DNA of 64,000 nucleotides from MADRE3 sp963718195 (GTDB taxonomy: Bacteria > Desulfobacterota > Desulfobulbia > Desulfobulbales > Desulfocapsaceae), in contig CAVQYQ010000005.1 in assembly GCA_963718195.1 (NCBI GenBank), positions 744,001-808,000 of the forward strand, given 5' to 3'. The notes beneath the pieces are model-generated. The model saw only the letters and a program-made list of their open reading frames with translations, was not told the DNA's origin and searched no databases. Within the stretch, counting starts at the first letter, position 1. The number at the start of each line of letters is the position of its first letter. Both the position numbers and the translations under genes were made by a program. Of the stretch, positions 7,503 through 16,268 are shown one piece after another.

Positions 7503-9573
7503 CCAATTCAGATCGAAATCCATATCATTCTGGCTCCAGCTGTTTCGTTTTGGTATCTTTACTATCGGAATGATGATGGGGAGCCTTAACCTTCTCTTCT
7601 TTCCTCGAGAGCCTCTTTCATACGTCATTATGGCCGTCATTATCCCATGCGGAATTGCCGTCGGCGCTGTGGGCATGCTCCTGGACTTCTTCTCCTTCAT
7701 TCTTTATACAGTAACCCTGCTATCGCCGGTCATCTTCCAGACCATGCTGACCGGTGACAGACTCCATATGGGCACAGGTATTCTGGCTATCGTTCTGGGA
7801 ATATTTTTTTTGAAATTCAGCAGAGAATACAATGATAATTTTATCACTAACACCAAACTTCGTTTTGAAAACAAAGCGCTGTTAGATGATATCGAAAAAG
7901 AAAAAAATAAATTGAATAATCGGCTCGGCCAAATATTAAACGACAGTACGACTGAAATATTTGTCGCTGATGCTGAATCCTTGAGGTGTCTGCAAGTCAA
8001 TCAGGGTGCAATCGATAACCTGGGCTACTCAGAAGAAGACTTTAAAGACATTAATCTGCTGGATATTTTTACTGACCTTGACAAGCAGAGTTTCCTCAAA
8101 ATTCTGGCCCCCCTGTCTAATGGTCGCTGGAAACCTGTTATTCACAAGGGCATCAACAAAAGAAAGGATGGCAGCACATTCCCGGTAGAGGCCAGCATAC
8201 AATTATCAACAGTTGATGACCCGCCCATAATAGTCGCCAATGTTCAGGACATAACCGAGCGGGAGAAGTGGGAGGAAAAGCTTATCTACCAGGCCAATTA
8301 CGACCAGTTGACCGGCCTGTTCAATCGACATTACATACAATCCTACATGCATTCTGTATTCTCTCGTGCACGAAGACAGAAGAAAAGGGTTGCCCTGCTT
8401 TTTATCGATCTGGACCACTTTAAAGATATCAACGACAATCTTGGTCACGATACCGGAGATGAAGTTTTAAAAGAAACTGCTGAGCGAATTTCTTCTCTGC
8501 TAAGGGATAGTGATATAGCTGCTCGCACTGGAGGAGATGAGTTTACTGTTTTTCTCGAGAGTATTGAACAAAGTACCCAAGCGGAAATAGTGGCCCGTAA
8601 ATTGGTTGAGGCCTTTCATCAGCCATTCAGAATAAAAAACCAGGATGTATACACCTCTGTAAGTCTTGGGATCAGTATGTTCCCAGATGATGGCGACTCA
8701 CATGAACAACTTATGCAGTGTGCTGATATGGCGATGTATCAAGCAAAGCAGGATGGCCGCAATATGTACCGATTCTTTTCCCAAGAAATGCGCCGATCCT
8801 CTGAAATGCAGATGCTGATATCAAATCACCTGAGATTTGCGCTTTCCAGAGATGAACTTTCATTGGCATACCAACCAAAGATTGATATATGCAAAGGCAA
8901 GATAGTTGGAGCTGAAGCGCTGCTTCGCTGGCACAATCACGAGCTCGGAAACGTTTCTCCAACCGTCTTTATTCCCCTGGCTGAGAATTTGGGAATTATT
9001 CATGAGCTCGGGAGATGGGTTCTCCTGAAAGCCTGCCAGGAAGCGGTTCGATGGCAGGAACTTGTTGATCATCAGTTGAAAATTTCTGTGAACGTTTCAC
9101 CACAACAATTTCGTACCGGATCTTTACTTGATGACGTCGATAATGCTTTGAATATCAGCGGCTTGCCGAACAGTCAACTCGAACTTGAAATCACTGAAAC
9201 CTTGCTGATGCAGGATTCAGATAAACCCCTGGTTATCCTGGATGATCTACATAATCGAGGCGTGAGTCTGGCCCTGGATGACTTTGGTACTGGATACTCA
9301 TCTCTGAGCTACCTGAGAAGTTTTCCTCTGCAGGTTTTGAAAATTGATCGTAGTTTCATTCGTGATCTGGAAAGTGATCAGAATAGCGTCGTTCTTGTTG
9401 ATGCGATAATAGCAATGGCTCACAGCCTGGGATTGGAAACGGTGGCCGAGGGCGTGGAAAATGAGAACCAGCTTGATTTTCTGAGACAACGCGGCGTCAA
9501 TATCATCCAGGGTTATCTTTTCAGCCCTCCGGTACCGATTGATAAATTTCACCTGCTGCTACAGCAGGCATAA
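7468..9573 (+). CDS. PAS-GGDEF-EAL c-di-GMP signalling protein, main part
   Basis: A bifunctional-type protein for making and breaking c-di-GMP. In order: about five membrane helices (residues 1-120), a coiled linker (ENKALLDDIEKEKNKLNN), a PAS domain (~150-265, ending VANVQDITERE), a GGDEF domain with FIDLDHFKDINDNLGHDTGDE and RTGGDEF, and an EAL domain. RDSD lies five residues before GGDEF, so an inhibitory site is present. The EAL domain has GAEALLRW, NVSPQQF, ELEITE, LDDFGTGYSSL, KIDRSFI and AEGVE, so catalytic residues look intact. The ATG at 7468 is internal to a membrane helix; the natural start is 7278 across the frame break. If translated only from 7468 the first helices are missing. 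Confidence 0.85.
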   Translation: MRILFARLYFLDQFRSKSISFWLQLFRFGIFTIGMMMGSLNLLFFPREPLSYVIMAVIIPCGIAVGAVGMLLDFFSFILYTVTLLSPVIFQTMLTGDRLHMGTGILAIVLGIFFLKFSREYNDNFITNTKLRFENKALLDDIEKEKNKLNNRLGQILNDSTTEIFVADAESLRCLQVNQGAIDNLGYSEEDFKDINLLDIFTDLDKQSFLKILAPLSNGRWKPVIHKGINKRKDGSTFPVEASIQLSTVDDPPIIVANVQDITEREKWEEKLIYQANYDQLTGLFNRHYIQSYMHSVFSRARRQKKRVALLFIDLDHFKDINDNLGHDTGDEVLKETAERISSLLRDSDIAARTGGDEFTVFLESIEQSTQAEIVARKLVEAFHQPFRIKNQDVYTSVSLGISMFPDDGDSHEQLMQCADMAMYQAKQDGRNMYRFFSQEMRRSSEMQMLISNHLRFALSRDELSLAYQPKIDICKGKIVGAEALLRWHNHELGNVSPTVFIPLAENLGIIHELGRWVLLKACQEAVRWQELVDHQLKISVNVSPQQFRTGSLLDDVDNALNISGLPNSQLELEITETLLMQDSDKPLVILDDLHNRGVSLALDDFGTGYSSLSYLRSFPLQVLKIDRSFIRDLESDQNSVVLVDAIIAMAHSLGLETVAEGVENENQLDFLRQRGVNIIQGYLFSPPVPIDKFHLLLQQA

Positions 9574-9691
9574 CCTGACTGTCACATTTTTTTACCTGCT
9601 CAGTATTATTGGGATAAAGAGCGCATCAGATCAGTCGATATCCGTGACGGTGTGATGATCTTGATATATTCTCGTCGCTACAACGCTGCCC

Positions 9692-10270
9692 TTACCGATC
9701 ACTCCAGGACTCCATGAATGGAACCATGTTGATATCTTTGTTCTTCTCTATCGGGAAAAAACGATCTGATCCCTCAAGGTCCAGTAATATCCGCTCTCTC
9801 TTGAGCCCGACTGAGGTTGGCCCGTGGTAGAAAGCGACTTTCATGTTGCCTTTCACCTGGTCAGTTTTCAGTTTAATAGTGACATCTTGGTATTTCCATT
9901 TATAGGTAAATACACGCTCCTTTGTAGATGTCTTACTGTCGGGTAAACCGTATTCTGTTTTCATGTGCCGCTCAATCATGTCGTATTTTTCAAGGGAATC
10001 AATATTAACATAGACCGCATAAAACTTTTCTTGGTAGAAACCGTAAATGACGTCCCCGATTATTACATCTTCAATGACATACGATTCATTAGGATTTGAA
10101 TAGAACGTTATGTCGCCCTTACTATACAATTGTTTCAGCTCCTGATACTTCCATATACCCTCACCCCACTTGTAGCTCATGAACCCCTCTTCAAGATCTG
10201 CGAAACTGACCCCACTGAATATGAGCAGGCTGATGGCTAGTAGTAAACCTGTGATGTGATGATTTTTCAT
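9692..10270 (-). CDS. Secreted protein of unknown function
   Basis: A 192-residue protein with a clear signal peptide (hydrophobic residues 8-19, cleavage after SGVSFA). The start ATG has a GGAG site seven bases upstream. The mature part is rich in Tyr, Lys and Glu, with short beta-type segments (VIIGDVIYGFYQEKFYAVYVNI) and a EYGLPDSKTS turn; this pattern resembles small periplasmic proteins that follow a 'match-with-downstream residues' fold in Desulfobacterota and gammaproteobacteria, but I do not recognise a named family. It stands alone between convergent and divergent neighbours. Confidence 0.65.
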   Translation of the reverse strand: MKNHHITGLLLAISLLIFSGVSFADLEEGFMSYKWGEGIWKYQELKQLYSKGDITFYSNPNESYVIEDVIIGDVIYGFYQEKFYAVYVNIDSLEKYDMIERHMKTEYGLPDSKTSTKERVFTYKWKYQDVTIKLKTDQVKGNMKVAFYHGPTSVGLKRERILLDLEGSDRFFPIEKNKDINMVPFMESWSDR

Positions 10271-10540
10271 GTTTTTTCTCCGCTTTTCCCAATCGTTGCA
10301 ATGATTGGGGTCGTTTGTTTGTGTTTATTTTCTGTCAACATACTATCGCACAGATACCAGATATTTACCCGTAAATAAACAACTTATTTCTTTTCTTAAC
10401 AAAGGAAACAAGTCCTGTGTCAACCTCATACTGATCACCAACGTCAAACGTTATCACGAAAATATTAACAGCAAATACTACTAATATACTATTGTTTTTA
10501 TATTATTGATTTATGTACGATCCCTATTTAGTGTTAATCC

Positions 10541-10564
10541 AACCTATGAGAGATAAGATAGGTT
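10541..10564 (+). promoter_or_regulatory. Inverted repeat in the leader of the 56-residue protein gene
   Basis: AACCTAT (10541-10547) and ATAGGTT (10558-10564) form a 7-bp inverted repeat with a 10-base spacer, 58 bases before the start codon. It could be an operator or an RNA hairpin. The surrounding gap from 10271 to 10622 (about 350 bases) is A+T rich and carries no gene that I can support. Confidence 0.35.
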
Positions 10565-10622
10565 GAGACGTTCTGCAACCAAATTGAGAAGGCACCCAAC
10601 AATAACAAACGAGGAGAAAGTC

Positions 10623-10793
10623 ATGAGAGGACAAATAATTTCAAAAGAATACCAGAATATTTCATGGGTAAAAGATGAAGATGGAAGAGAATATGCCTGT
10701 TACGCAGCTGACCTGAGCCACTCCGATAAGCTCACAGATGCTGAAAAGGAAAAATGTACAGACTTGAGCCTGGTACCTGGAGACAGCTGGTAA
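10623..10793 (+). CDS. 56-residue protein, possibly cold-shock-like fold
   Basis: I place the start at ATG 10623, preceded by GAGGAGAAAGTC, a strong ribosome site; an earlier in-frame ATG at 10563 has none. The protein begins MRGQIISKEYQNISWVKDEDGREYACYAADL, which has the layout of the first strands of a cold-shock or S1-type OB fold (G-x-I, a W-containing strand, DG, then a second strand ending in a charged loop). The RNP-type aromatic motifs of true CspA proteins are absent, so the likeness is weak. It is followed 27 bases later by a strong intrinsic terminator, so it is a single-gene unit. Function unknown. Confidence 0.65.
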   Translation: MRGQIISKEYQNISWVKDEDGREYACYAADLSHSDKLTDAEKEKCTDLSLVPGDSW

Positions 10794-10820
10794 CATTTTA
10801 GCATTATTTGTTGTAAGTTT

Positions 10821-10860
10821 ACCCCCTGTTACATATTGTAACCAGGGGGTTTTCTTTTTT
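10821..10860 (+). terminator. Rho-independent terminator
   Basis: ACCCCCTGTTAC (10821-10832) pairs with GTAACCAGGGGGT (10838-10850) with one bulged G, leaving a short loop, followed at once by TTTCTTTTTT. This is a G+C-rich stem with a T-tract, typical of an intrinsic terminator for the small gene before it. Confidence 0.9.
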
Positions 10861-10920
10861 GATACATTTTCATTCCGTCTTATCATCAGTGGCGCTTACG
10901 AATCAGACAAGGGATTTTTA

Positions 10921-11976
10921 ATGAATTCAGATATTCAAGAACAACAGATTAATCGGGTTATCAACATTTTATTTATCTTTTTCCTGTCGATAGCTGGAGC
11001 CTTATTGAGTTCACAAAACCTGCTGGCTGCTGAAACAGTCCTGTTAAAGCCCTATTATCGAACGACCTCCCTCAATGGTCTAACTCATCCAATTAAAGAA
11101 ATGACTGTAACCAGTGAAGTAAACGGAAAATGCCAGATTATTCATGCAGACACAGGTGAGCTTATATCAACATCCGGCAAGCTTGCAGACATTGACACCA
11201 CTTTTATATCTCTTGAGCTCGAGGCAAACAAAATTGCCCGTTCCCAGGCCAAGAGAAAACTCGACCAGGAGAAAAAAACACTGGCCCGCTACACCGTTTT
11301 AAAGGACAAGAATTCAACTTCACAGGCTACCTATGATGAAGTCGCGTTGAATGTTGACCTTTACTCCTATACGCTCCAGCAGCTCAAAAATGAAGAAATG
11401 CGTCTACTCGAGCAACTGTCCAAACATGTGATAATGGCACCACCAGGGTGGACGGTGATTGAACGATTTGCGGAGCCTGGAGAATACATCCAGGCGGGAA
11501 CTGCAATCGCCCGGCTCGGAGATTTTCGCAACTTACTAATCCGGATCTCGGTTACCTACGAGGAATTGCAATCGCTAAAAAACCTTAAGATCATACCCCT
11601 CTATCTTCCCGACATAGCGCATACCGTTGATGCTGCCATATACCAGACCTCTCCCGTTTTTGACACGAAAACAAGAAAGATTCCGGTAGAGTTAATCATT
11701 ACAACACCCAGAGAAAAACAAGCCGCCACTCTGCGAGGAGGCATGCGTGCCGAACTGGTATTTAAGACTACTTCCGCCACCGACACGTTTCTGGTTTCGT
11801 CGTCTGCTCTCATCAGCCGATATGAAGCCCACTGGCTTGTGCAGCCCGATGGTACCAAAGTGCAGGTACTTCTCCTGGGTAAAATCGAAAACAACGCTCA
11901 AGCAATCGTTTCTGGTGACCTGCTTTTTTCAGGAATGCAGGTGCTCGCCAAACCGATCGCCAGCCAAACGCAATAA
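10921..11976 (+). CDS. RND efflux membrane fusion protein (HlyD/AcrA-like)
   Basis: A periplasmic adaptor of 351 residues. It has an N-terminal hydrophobic segment (residues 14-38: NILFIFFLSIAGALL...LLAAE, likely a signal or anchor), a split lipoyl half (VTSEVNGKC), a helical hairpin (residues 95-165, KIARSQAKRKLDQEKKTLARY) and the second lipoyl half (VIMAPPGWTVIERFAEPGEYIQAGTAIARLGD), then beta-barrel and membrane-proximal parts. It begins at the ATG directly after a gap from the upstream terminator and is followed 33 bases later by the pump gene, so the two form an operon. No outer-membrane factor gene is beside them, so a TolC from elsewhere must serve. The adaptor is intact although its pump is frameshifted. 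Confidence 0.85.
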   Translation: MNSDIQEQQINRVINILFIFFLSIAGALLSSQNLLAAETVLLKPYYRTTSLNGLTHPIKEMTVTSEVNGKCQIIHADTGELISTSGKLADIDTTFISLELEANKIARSQAKRKLDQEKKTLARYTVLKDKNSTSQATYDEVALNVDLYSYTLQQLKNEEMRLLEQLSKHVIMAPPGWTVIERFAEPGEYIQAGTAIARLGDFRNLLIRISVTYEELQSLKNLKIIPLYLPDIAHTVDAAIYQTSPVFDTKTRKIPVELIITTPREKQAATLRGGMRAELVFKTTSATDTFLVSSSALISRYEAHWLVQPDGTKVQVLLLGKIENNAQAIVSGDLLFSGMQVLAKPIASQTQ

Positions 11977-12009
11977 ATTTATCCTATAGAGAACAAACAG
12001 CGATAGCGA

Positions 12010-13854
12010 ATGCATACTTTTATTCACTTCACACTTCGGCAGAAAGTTTTATTTAATCTTCTTTTTGTCCTGCTGATCGTGATTGGCGTGTTTGCTCTGC
12101 TGAAAATGCCGGTGGAACGATATCCGAACATCGAGTTCGGCAAGATGTATATCAACACATTTCTGCCCGGCGCCTCGCCCGAAGATGTTGAGACACTCAT
12201 CACCAGAACGATTGAGGATGAGCTCGAAGAAGTTGAGGACCTTGATTTTATCAGGTCTACCTCATATCGGGAGCGATCTAATATTGTCATAAAATTTGCA
12301 GATAATAGTGATTATTTGAAGCGTTTTGACGATGTACGCCTCAAGGTACTCTCTATTGTTGGCGATCTTCCCGACCTGCCCGAGCCTCCTGTTTTTAACT
12401 TCCTCGATGTTAATGACTGGTTTCCGGCGATAAGTGTCAATATTTCAGGAAATCACAGTAACGCCACCCTGGCGCTGGTGGCCAAGGAATTAAAGGTACA
12501 CCTCAATCAATTGGAAGGAGTCAAAGAGACAAAACTGTTCGGTGAATATACAAGAGAATTTCACGTGATCCTGTCGCGAGAGAAAATGCGACATTTTGGT
12601 ATTACCTTTACTGAGGCTGCCGAAAGCCTGAGGCTTGCCAATATCTCTTTACCGGCTGGTCATGCTGAGACCGTCAACGGAGAGTTTATCATTAAGGTCG
12701 ATGAACAATTTCGAGGCCGTAATGATCTGCTCTCTGCGATTATCAGGACCGATAGTGATGGTTCTTTCATTCGAATCAGCGATATTGTAGACGATGTTTT
12801 TTTCAGTTATCGCGACCCGTTCATCATCTCCTCGGTTAATGGAACTGCATGCGTCACCCTGCAGGTACTGAAAACGTCAGGGGGTAATGCCCTGTTCATT
12901 GCCGATAGCGTTCGGGCTGCGGTAGAGGAACTGCAGCCGCTGTATGCAAATGAGGGTATCACTCTGACAGTCACCCAGGACTCAAGCAATAAAGTTAAAG
13001 ATTCTATCCGTGTCCTCGGTGTCAACCTATTACTTGGTATTATACTTGTCTGCCTGATTATCTGGAAGTTCATGGGCTTGAGAAATGCAGCACTGATAAC
13101 CATCGGTATTCCCTTTGCATTCCTGGTAACCATGGTACTCATGTATGTTACCGGAAACTCAATAAACGAAGTCTCCCTGTTTGCTTTTGTACTGGTCTCA
13201 GGCATCATCGTCGATGATGCCATTGTCGTCGTTGAAAACATCTTTCGACATCTTCAATCAGGCAAACAGATTCGAAAAGCCATCGTCGACGGTACAGTAG
13301 AGGTCTTTCTACCGGTTGTCTCTGCAACCCTGACCACGGCAGTGGCTTTTCTTCCTATGCTGCTCATGACCGGCATGGTTGGTGACTTTTTTGCCATAAT
13401 TCCAAAAACCATTGTCTTTGCGCTTGTCGCTTCCCTACTCGAATGTCTGCTGATCCTTCCCTGTCACTATCTCGATTTTGGCGCGCACAATGTTGAGGCA
13501 CCTCCTGAACGAAACAACAGCGAACTTGACCTGAAACGCTATCTTGAAACTGTCCGTGAAGGTATGGTGATGACCGCAATTCGGCGAATCTTCAACCGTC
13601 TGGTCAAGCTGACACTCCAATATCGCCTGATCTCACTGATAGTCTTGGCAATAACATTTATGGTTGCCGTTTACATATTCGCCAGCTCATTGGCGGGCAC
13701 GACAAACCTGCTTCGCATCCAGTTTTTTCCAGATAATTATTCGCTCTATTATGTAGAAGTCACCGGACCTCCGGGAACACCCATTTCAAAGACAGATACA
13801 CTTGTAAAAAAACTTGCAGACAGCAGTCATGTCAGAAGGCGAGCAGATGCATGA
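12010..13854 (+). CDS. RND efflux pump, N-terminal half (frame broken at an A7 tract)
   Basis: Residues 1-~590 match the first half of an AcrB-type pump. They include the N-terminal helix (LRQKVLFNLLFVLLIVIGVFALL), the porter-domain start VERYPNIEFGKMYINTFLPGASPEDVE, the long hydrophobic block with the proton-relay helix SGIIVDDAIVVVENIFRHL and further helices to about residue 570. After DTLVKKLAD the frame drifts into SSHVRRRADA and stops. The next reading frame, starting inside the overlap, continues the same protein. Removing one A from the run of seven (13805-13812 region, CTTGTAAAAAAACTTG) gives TLVKNLQTAVMSEGEQ, joining the halves into about 1,080 residues, the usual pump size. The pump is probably non-functional unless the break is an error or slippage repairs it. 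Confidence 0.8.
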   Translation: MHTFIHFTLRQKVLFNLLFVLLIVIGVFALLKMPVERYPNIEFGKMYINTFLPGASPEDVETLITRTIEDELEEVEDLDFIRSTSYRERSNIVIKFADNSDYLKRFDDVRLKVLSIVGDLPDLPEPPVFNFLDVNDWFPAISVNISGNHSNATLALVAKELKVHLNQLEGVKETKLFGEYTREFHVILSREKMRHFGITFTEAAESLRLANISLPAGHAETVNGEFIIKVDEQFRGRNDLLSAIIRTDSDGSFIRISDIVDDVFFSYRDPFIISSVNGTACVTLQVLKTSGGNALFIADSVRAAVEELQPLYANEGITLTVTQDSSNKVKDSIRVLGVNLLLGIILVCLIIWKFMGLRNAALITIGIPFAFLVTMVLMYVTGNSINEVSLFAFVLVSGIIVDDAIVVVENIFRHLQSGKQIRKAIVDGTVEVFLPVVSATLTTAVAFLPMLLMTGMVGDFFAIIPKTIVFALVASLLECLLILPCHYLDFGAHNVEAPPERNNSELDLKRYLETVREGMVMTAIRRIFNRLVKLTLQYRLISLIVLAITFMVAVYIFASSLAGTTNLLRIQFFPDNYSLYYVEVTGPPGTPISKTDTLVKKLADSSHVRRRADA

Positions 13855-15247
13855 ATCAGCACTTGGCTATTCAGGGTTTTACATCAACGAGGACTTCTCG
13901 CCCCAGTATGGAAACAACCTCGGCCATGTTGCTGTGACCCTGCCAGATTCAAATATCAGAAAGTTGGCAGATTATCCTGAAAATGACGTGATACGTCACC
14001 TTGACTATATGCGGGAAAAACTCCAGCCCCTCATACCAGACGGTACGACCATGTCCGTGCGACCAGAAAAAGACGGTCCTCCCTCTGGTAAAGACGTCAA
14101 TATCCGAGTACTGGGGACCCATGCCGAAAATGTAGCTGCACTCGCAGCCAGGATTGAACGCTCCATTATTGATAATAAGGATATTTCACCGTGGCTGACA
14201 GACCTTCAGGATGACCAGGGAAGTATCGGTAGAATTTTTAGAATCAAAATAAACCAGGATCGGGTAGCGGAATGGGGGCTCAGTATCACCGAAGTCGCCC
14301 GGCTTGCCGCCTCGATGATGAATGGACAGATTGTTGGCAAAATGAAGCTGCCTGAAGAAACAATAGACATCAAGGTTAAAACCGCCTTCTCTGATGACAT
14401 GCAAATGATCGAGGCACTTGATATTCCGGTCATTCAGCTTGAAAATGGAACTATCAGGCTCAGCGACCTTTGCGAACCGGAATTCTCTGTTGAGCCTGGT
14501 TACCTCAACCGTTTCCAGAGCCAGCGGGCTATTACCCTTACTGCAGACATTATGCCGGGTGCCCCCGTTTCAAGTGCGATGGTGGTAAAACAAACCAAAG
14601 ATTTTTACAACACCATCAGAGATTCGTATCCTGGAGCAGGTCTCAACTTTTCAGGTGAGCATGAATCAACCCAAAAATCATTCATATCCCTCACCTACGC
14701 CTTCGTTGTTGCTCTACTGCTGATTTATCTCATTCTTTCTGCCCAATTTCAATCGTATTTCCAGCCACTCATTATCATTTCTGCAGTCGTTTTTGCAATC
14801 ACCGGTGTGATTTACGGCACCTTCCTCTCCCGCACGCTCTTTACAATCAACAGTTTTGTGGCCATTGTCGGTGTCACCGGTGTCGTTGTCAACGACTCAC
14901 TGGTCCTTGTCGCCTTTCTTAACAATTCCTACGAGAAAGGGCTAAGCAGGCGCGATGCACTATTGCTTGCCACTAACATAAGGCTGCGCCCTATCCTGTT
15001 GACCACCCTGACCACGACTCTTGGTTTGCTGCCGATGGCCCTTGGTATTCCTGAATATTCAATAATCTGGGGAAGCATGGCAATGACCTTTGTAACCGGA
15101 CTTTGCACGGCCACAGTTTTAACCATTATAATCGTACCGGTTCTTTGGGATATCCTGAGAGTACTTGATGAAAGGGTTGGAAAAAGTAAACAGCGCAAAG
15201 CGGGTCCCGGGGACGCCAAAAGTCATATGGATTCACCCGTATCCTAA
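13814..15247 (+). pseudogene. RND efflux pump, C-terminal half
   Basis: This frame supplies the second half of the pump started at 12010. It has the second porter loop (residues ~10-280, with GNNLGHVAVTLPDSN and KDGPPSGKDVNIRVLG) and the last six membrane helices (FISLTYAFVVALLLIYLILSAQFQSYFQP, then VAIVGVTGVVVNDSLVLV and LRPILLTTLTTTLGLLPMALG). Its own start (ATG 13814) is not preceded by a ribosome site, and its frame is closed upstream by a stop at 13805-13807, so it is not a natural separate gene. Half-size RND genes as a working pair are not expected. See the A7 tract described for the first half. Confidence 0.75.
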
Positions 15248-15309
15248 ACGCAATCCGAATTCTCATTTTTCCCAAGGATCGAGATTCGTGGCTTTTATAT
15301 CTTTTTCTT

Positions 15310-15939
15310 TTAATGCCTGCGCCAACTGTACCAGGTGAGATATAATTGATTGGAACTGAATACCCCACTTTCCTTGTCTATTGTTGGTTTATCGTGCAGG
15401 TTGGCAAGATTCCACAATTCTGCATTTTCAAGACTTTTAAGCTCACTGACTACCTGCCCATATTGCGATTCATCCAGGGGCCGTAAATCGTACCCCTGAT
15501 AGTAACGACTACTAATATTAGTGTCCTGGAAGTGTTGCTCTACAGAAAACATATATTCCAGTAGCGTTATTTCATTCGATCGTATCTGAAAGGGGATTGA
15601 TTTACTGAACTCTTGTGTTTCGGAGCTTACGTCTGCAAGACCCGCAGTTGAGCTGCTCAACGAGGTAATACCAGTTATCTTGTAATCACCGGGCGGCAAT
15701 CCATCAATCGTTACAAATTTTCTACTTCCTAAAGGCACTATCTTTATTTCTGCCTGGGTTTGTGGGTTATATATCAAGGTGTAATAGTAGCCATAGTTAT
15801 ATTGCGTGTAATTCACAGTTGTTGTTGGGATCATCAGCATGCCGGTCCCTTCAGGACCAGGCACTGGTAGTTTCTGACTGCACGAAACAATGAAACTACC
15901 CATGAGAATAAACACGAGGACTGGTAATAATTTTTTCAT
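15310..15939 (-). CDS. Lipoprotein of unknown function
   Basis: From the ATG at 15939 (GGAG site six bases before it) this is a 209-residue protein with a lipoprotein signal: MKKLLPVLVFILMGSFIVSC, with the lipid cysteine at residue 20 and Ser next, which favours outer-membrane sorting. The mature part has a GLPPGDYKITGI strand pair resembling small beta-sandwich (carboxypeptidase-regulatory-like) units, and a polar C-terminus. No enzyme motif is visible. It is convergent with the RND pump gene and separated from it by ~60 bases. Confidence 0.65.
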   Translation of the reverse strand: MKKLLPVLVFILMGSFIVSCSQKLPVPGPEGTGMLMIPTTTVNYTQYNYGYYYTLIYNPQTQAEIKIVPLGSRKFVTIDGLPPGDYKITGITSLSSSTAGLADVSSETQEFSKSIPFQIRSNEITLLEYMFSVEQHFQDTNISSRYYQGYDLRPLDESQYGQVVSELKSLENAELWNLANLHDKPTIDKESGVFSSNQLYLTWYSWRRH

Positions 15940-16268
15940 TGCGCTCCACTCATAATTTTTAATCTCACCATTCTTCAGCTTTCCAGCTTTCAAGCGGGAA
16001 ACAAATTCAGTTCCCGGTTAACCACTCTTACAAAACTATAATTTCTCCCTGTATGATTGTAAAAATTTTTTCACATGACCGGTGATCGATCACGTCACAG
16101 TTTAGAAAATAGAAACACACTGAAAAATAAATGATCCAGCAAAACTTTCATGAGCGCCTAATCCGTAGAGACGATGTGGATTTTTAGGCAAACGATCATT
16201 ACCTTAATCTGTATCTTTCTGAAACCCAAAGTGTTCGACAGATCTCCCTCAATTATCCGGAGGCAGTC
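15940..16268. other. Noncoding region upstream of the resolvase-domain gene
   Basis: About 330 A+T-rich bases between divergent genes. GCCTAATCC near 16155-16163 can pair with GGATTTTTAGGC near 16178-16189 with a bulge, so a leader hairpin may form before the next gene. I see no other gene, tRNA or repeat here. Confidence 0.35.

Noticed and set aside
12807..13241. 144-codon minus-strand frame opposite the RND gene
   Set aside because: It is a shadow of codon structure in the opposite, clearly coding strand; many similar frames lie opposite the pumps, ABC genes and putA.
16155..16189. Imperfect hairpin before the resolvase-domain gene as a recombination site
   Set aside because: The arms need a bulge and there is no second copy or crossover core; it is better treated as a chance or leader structure.
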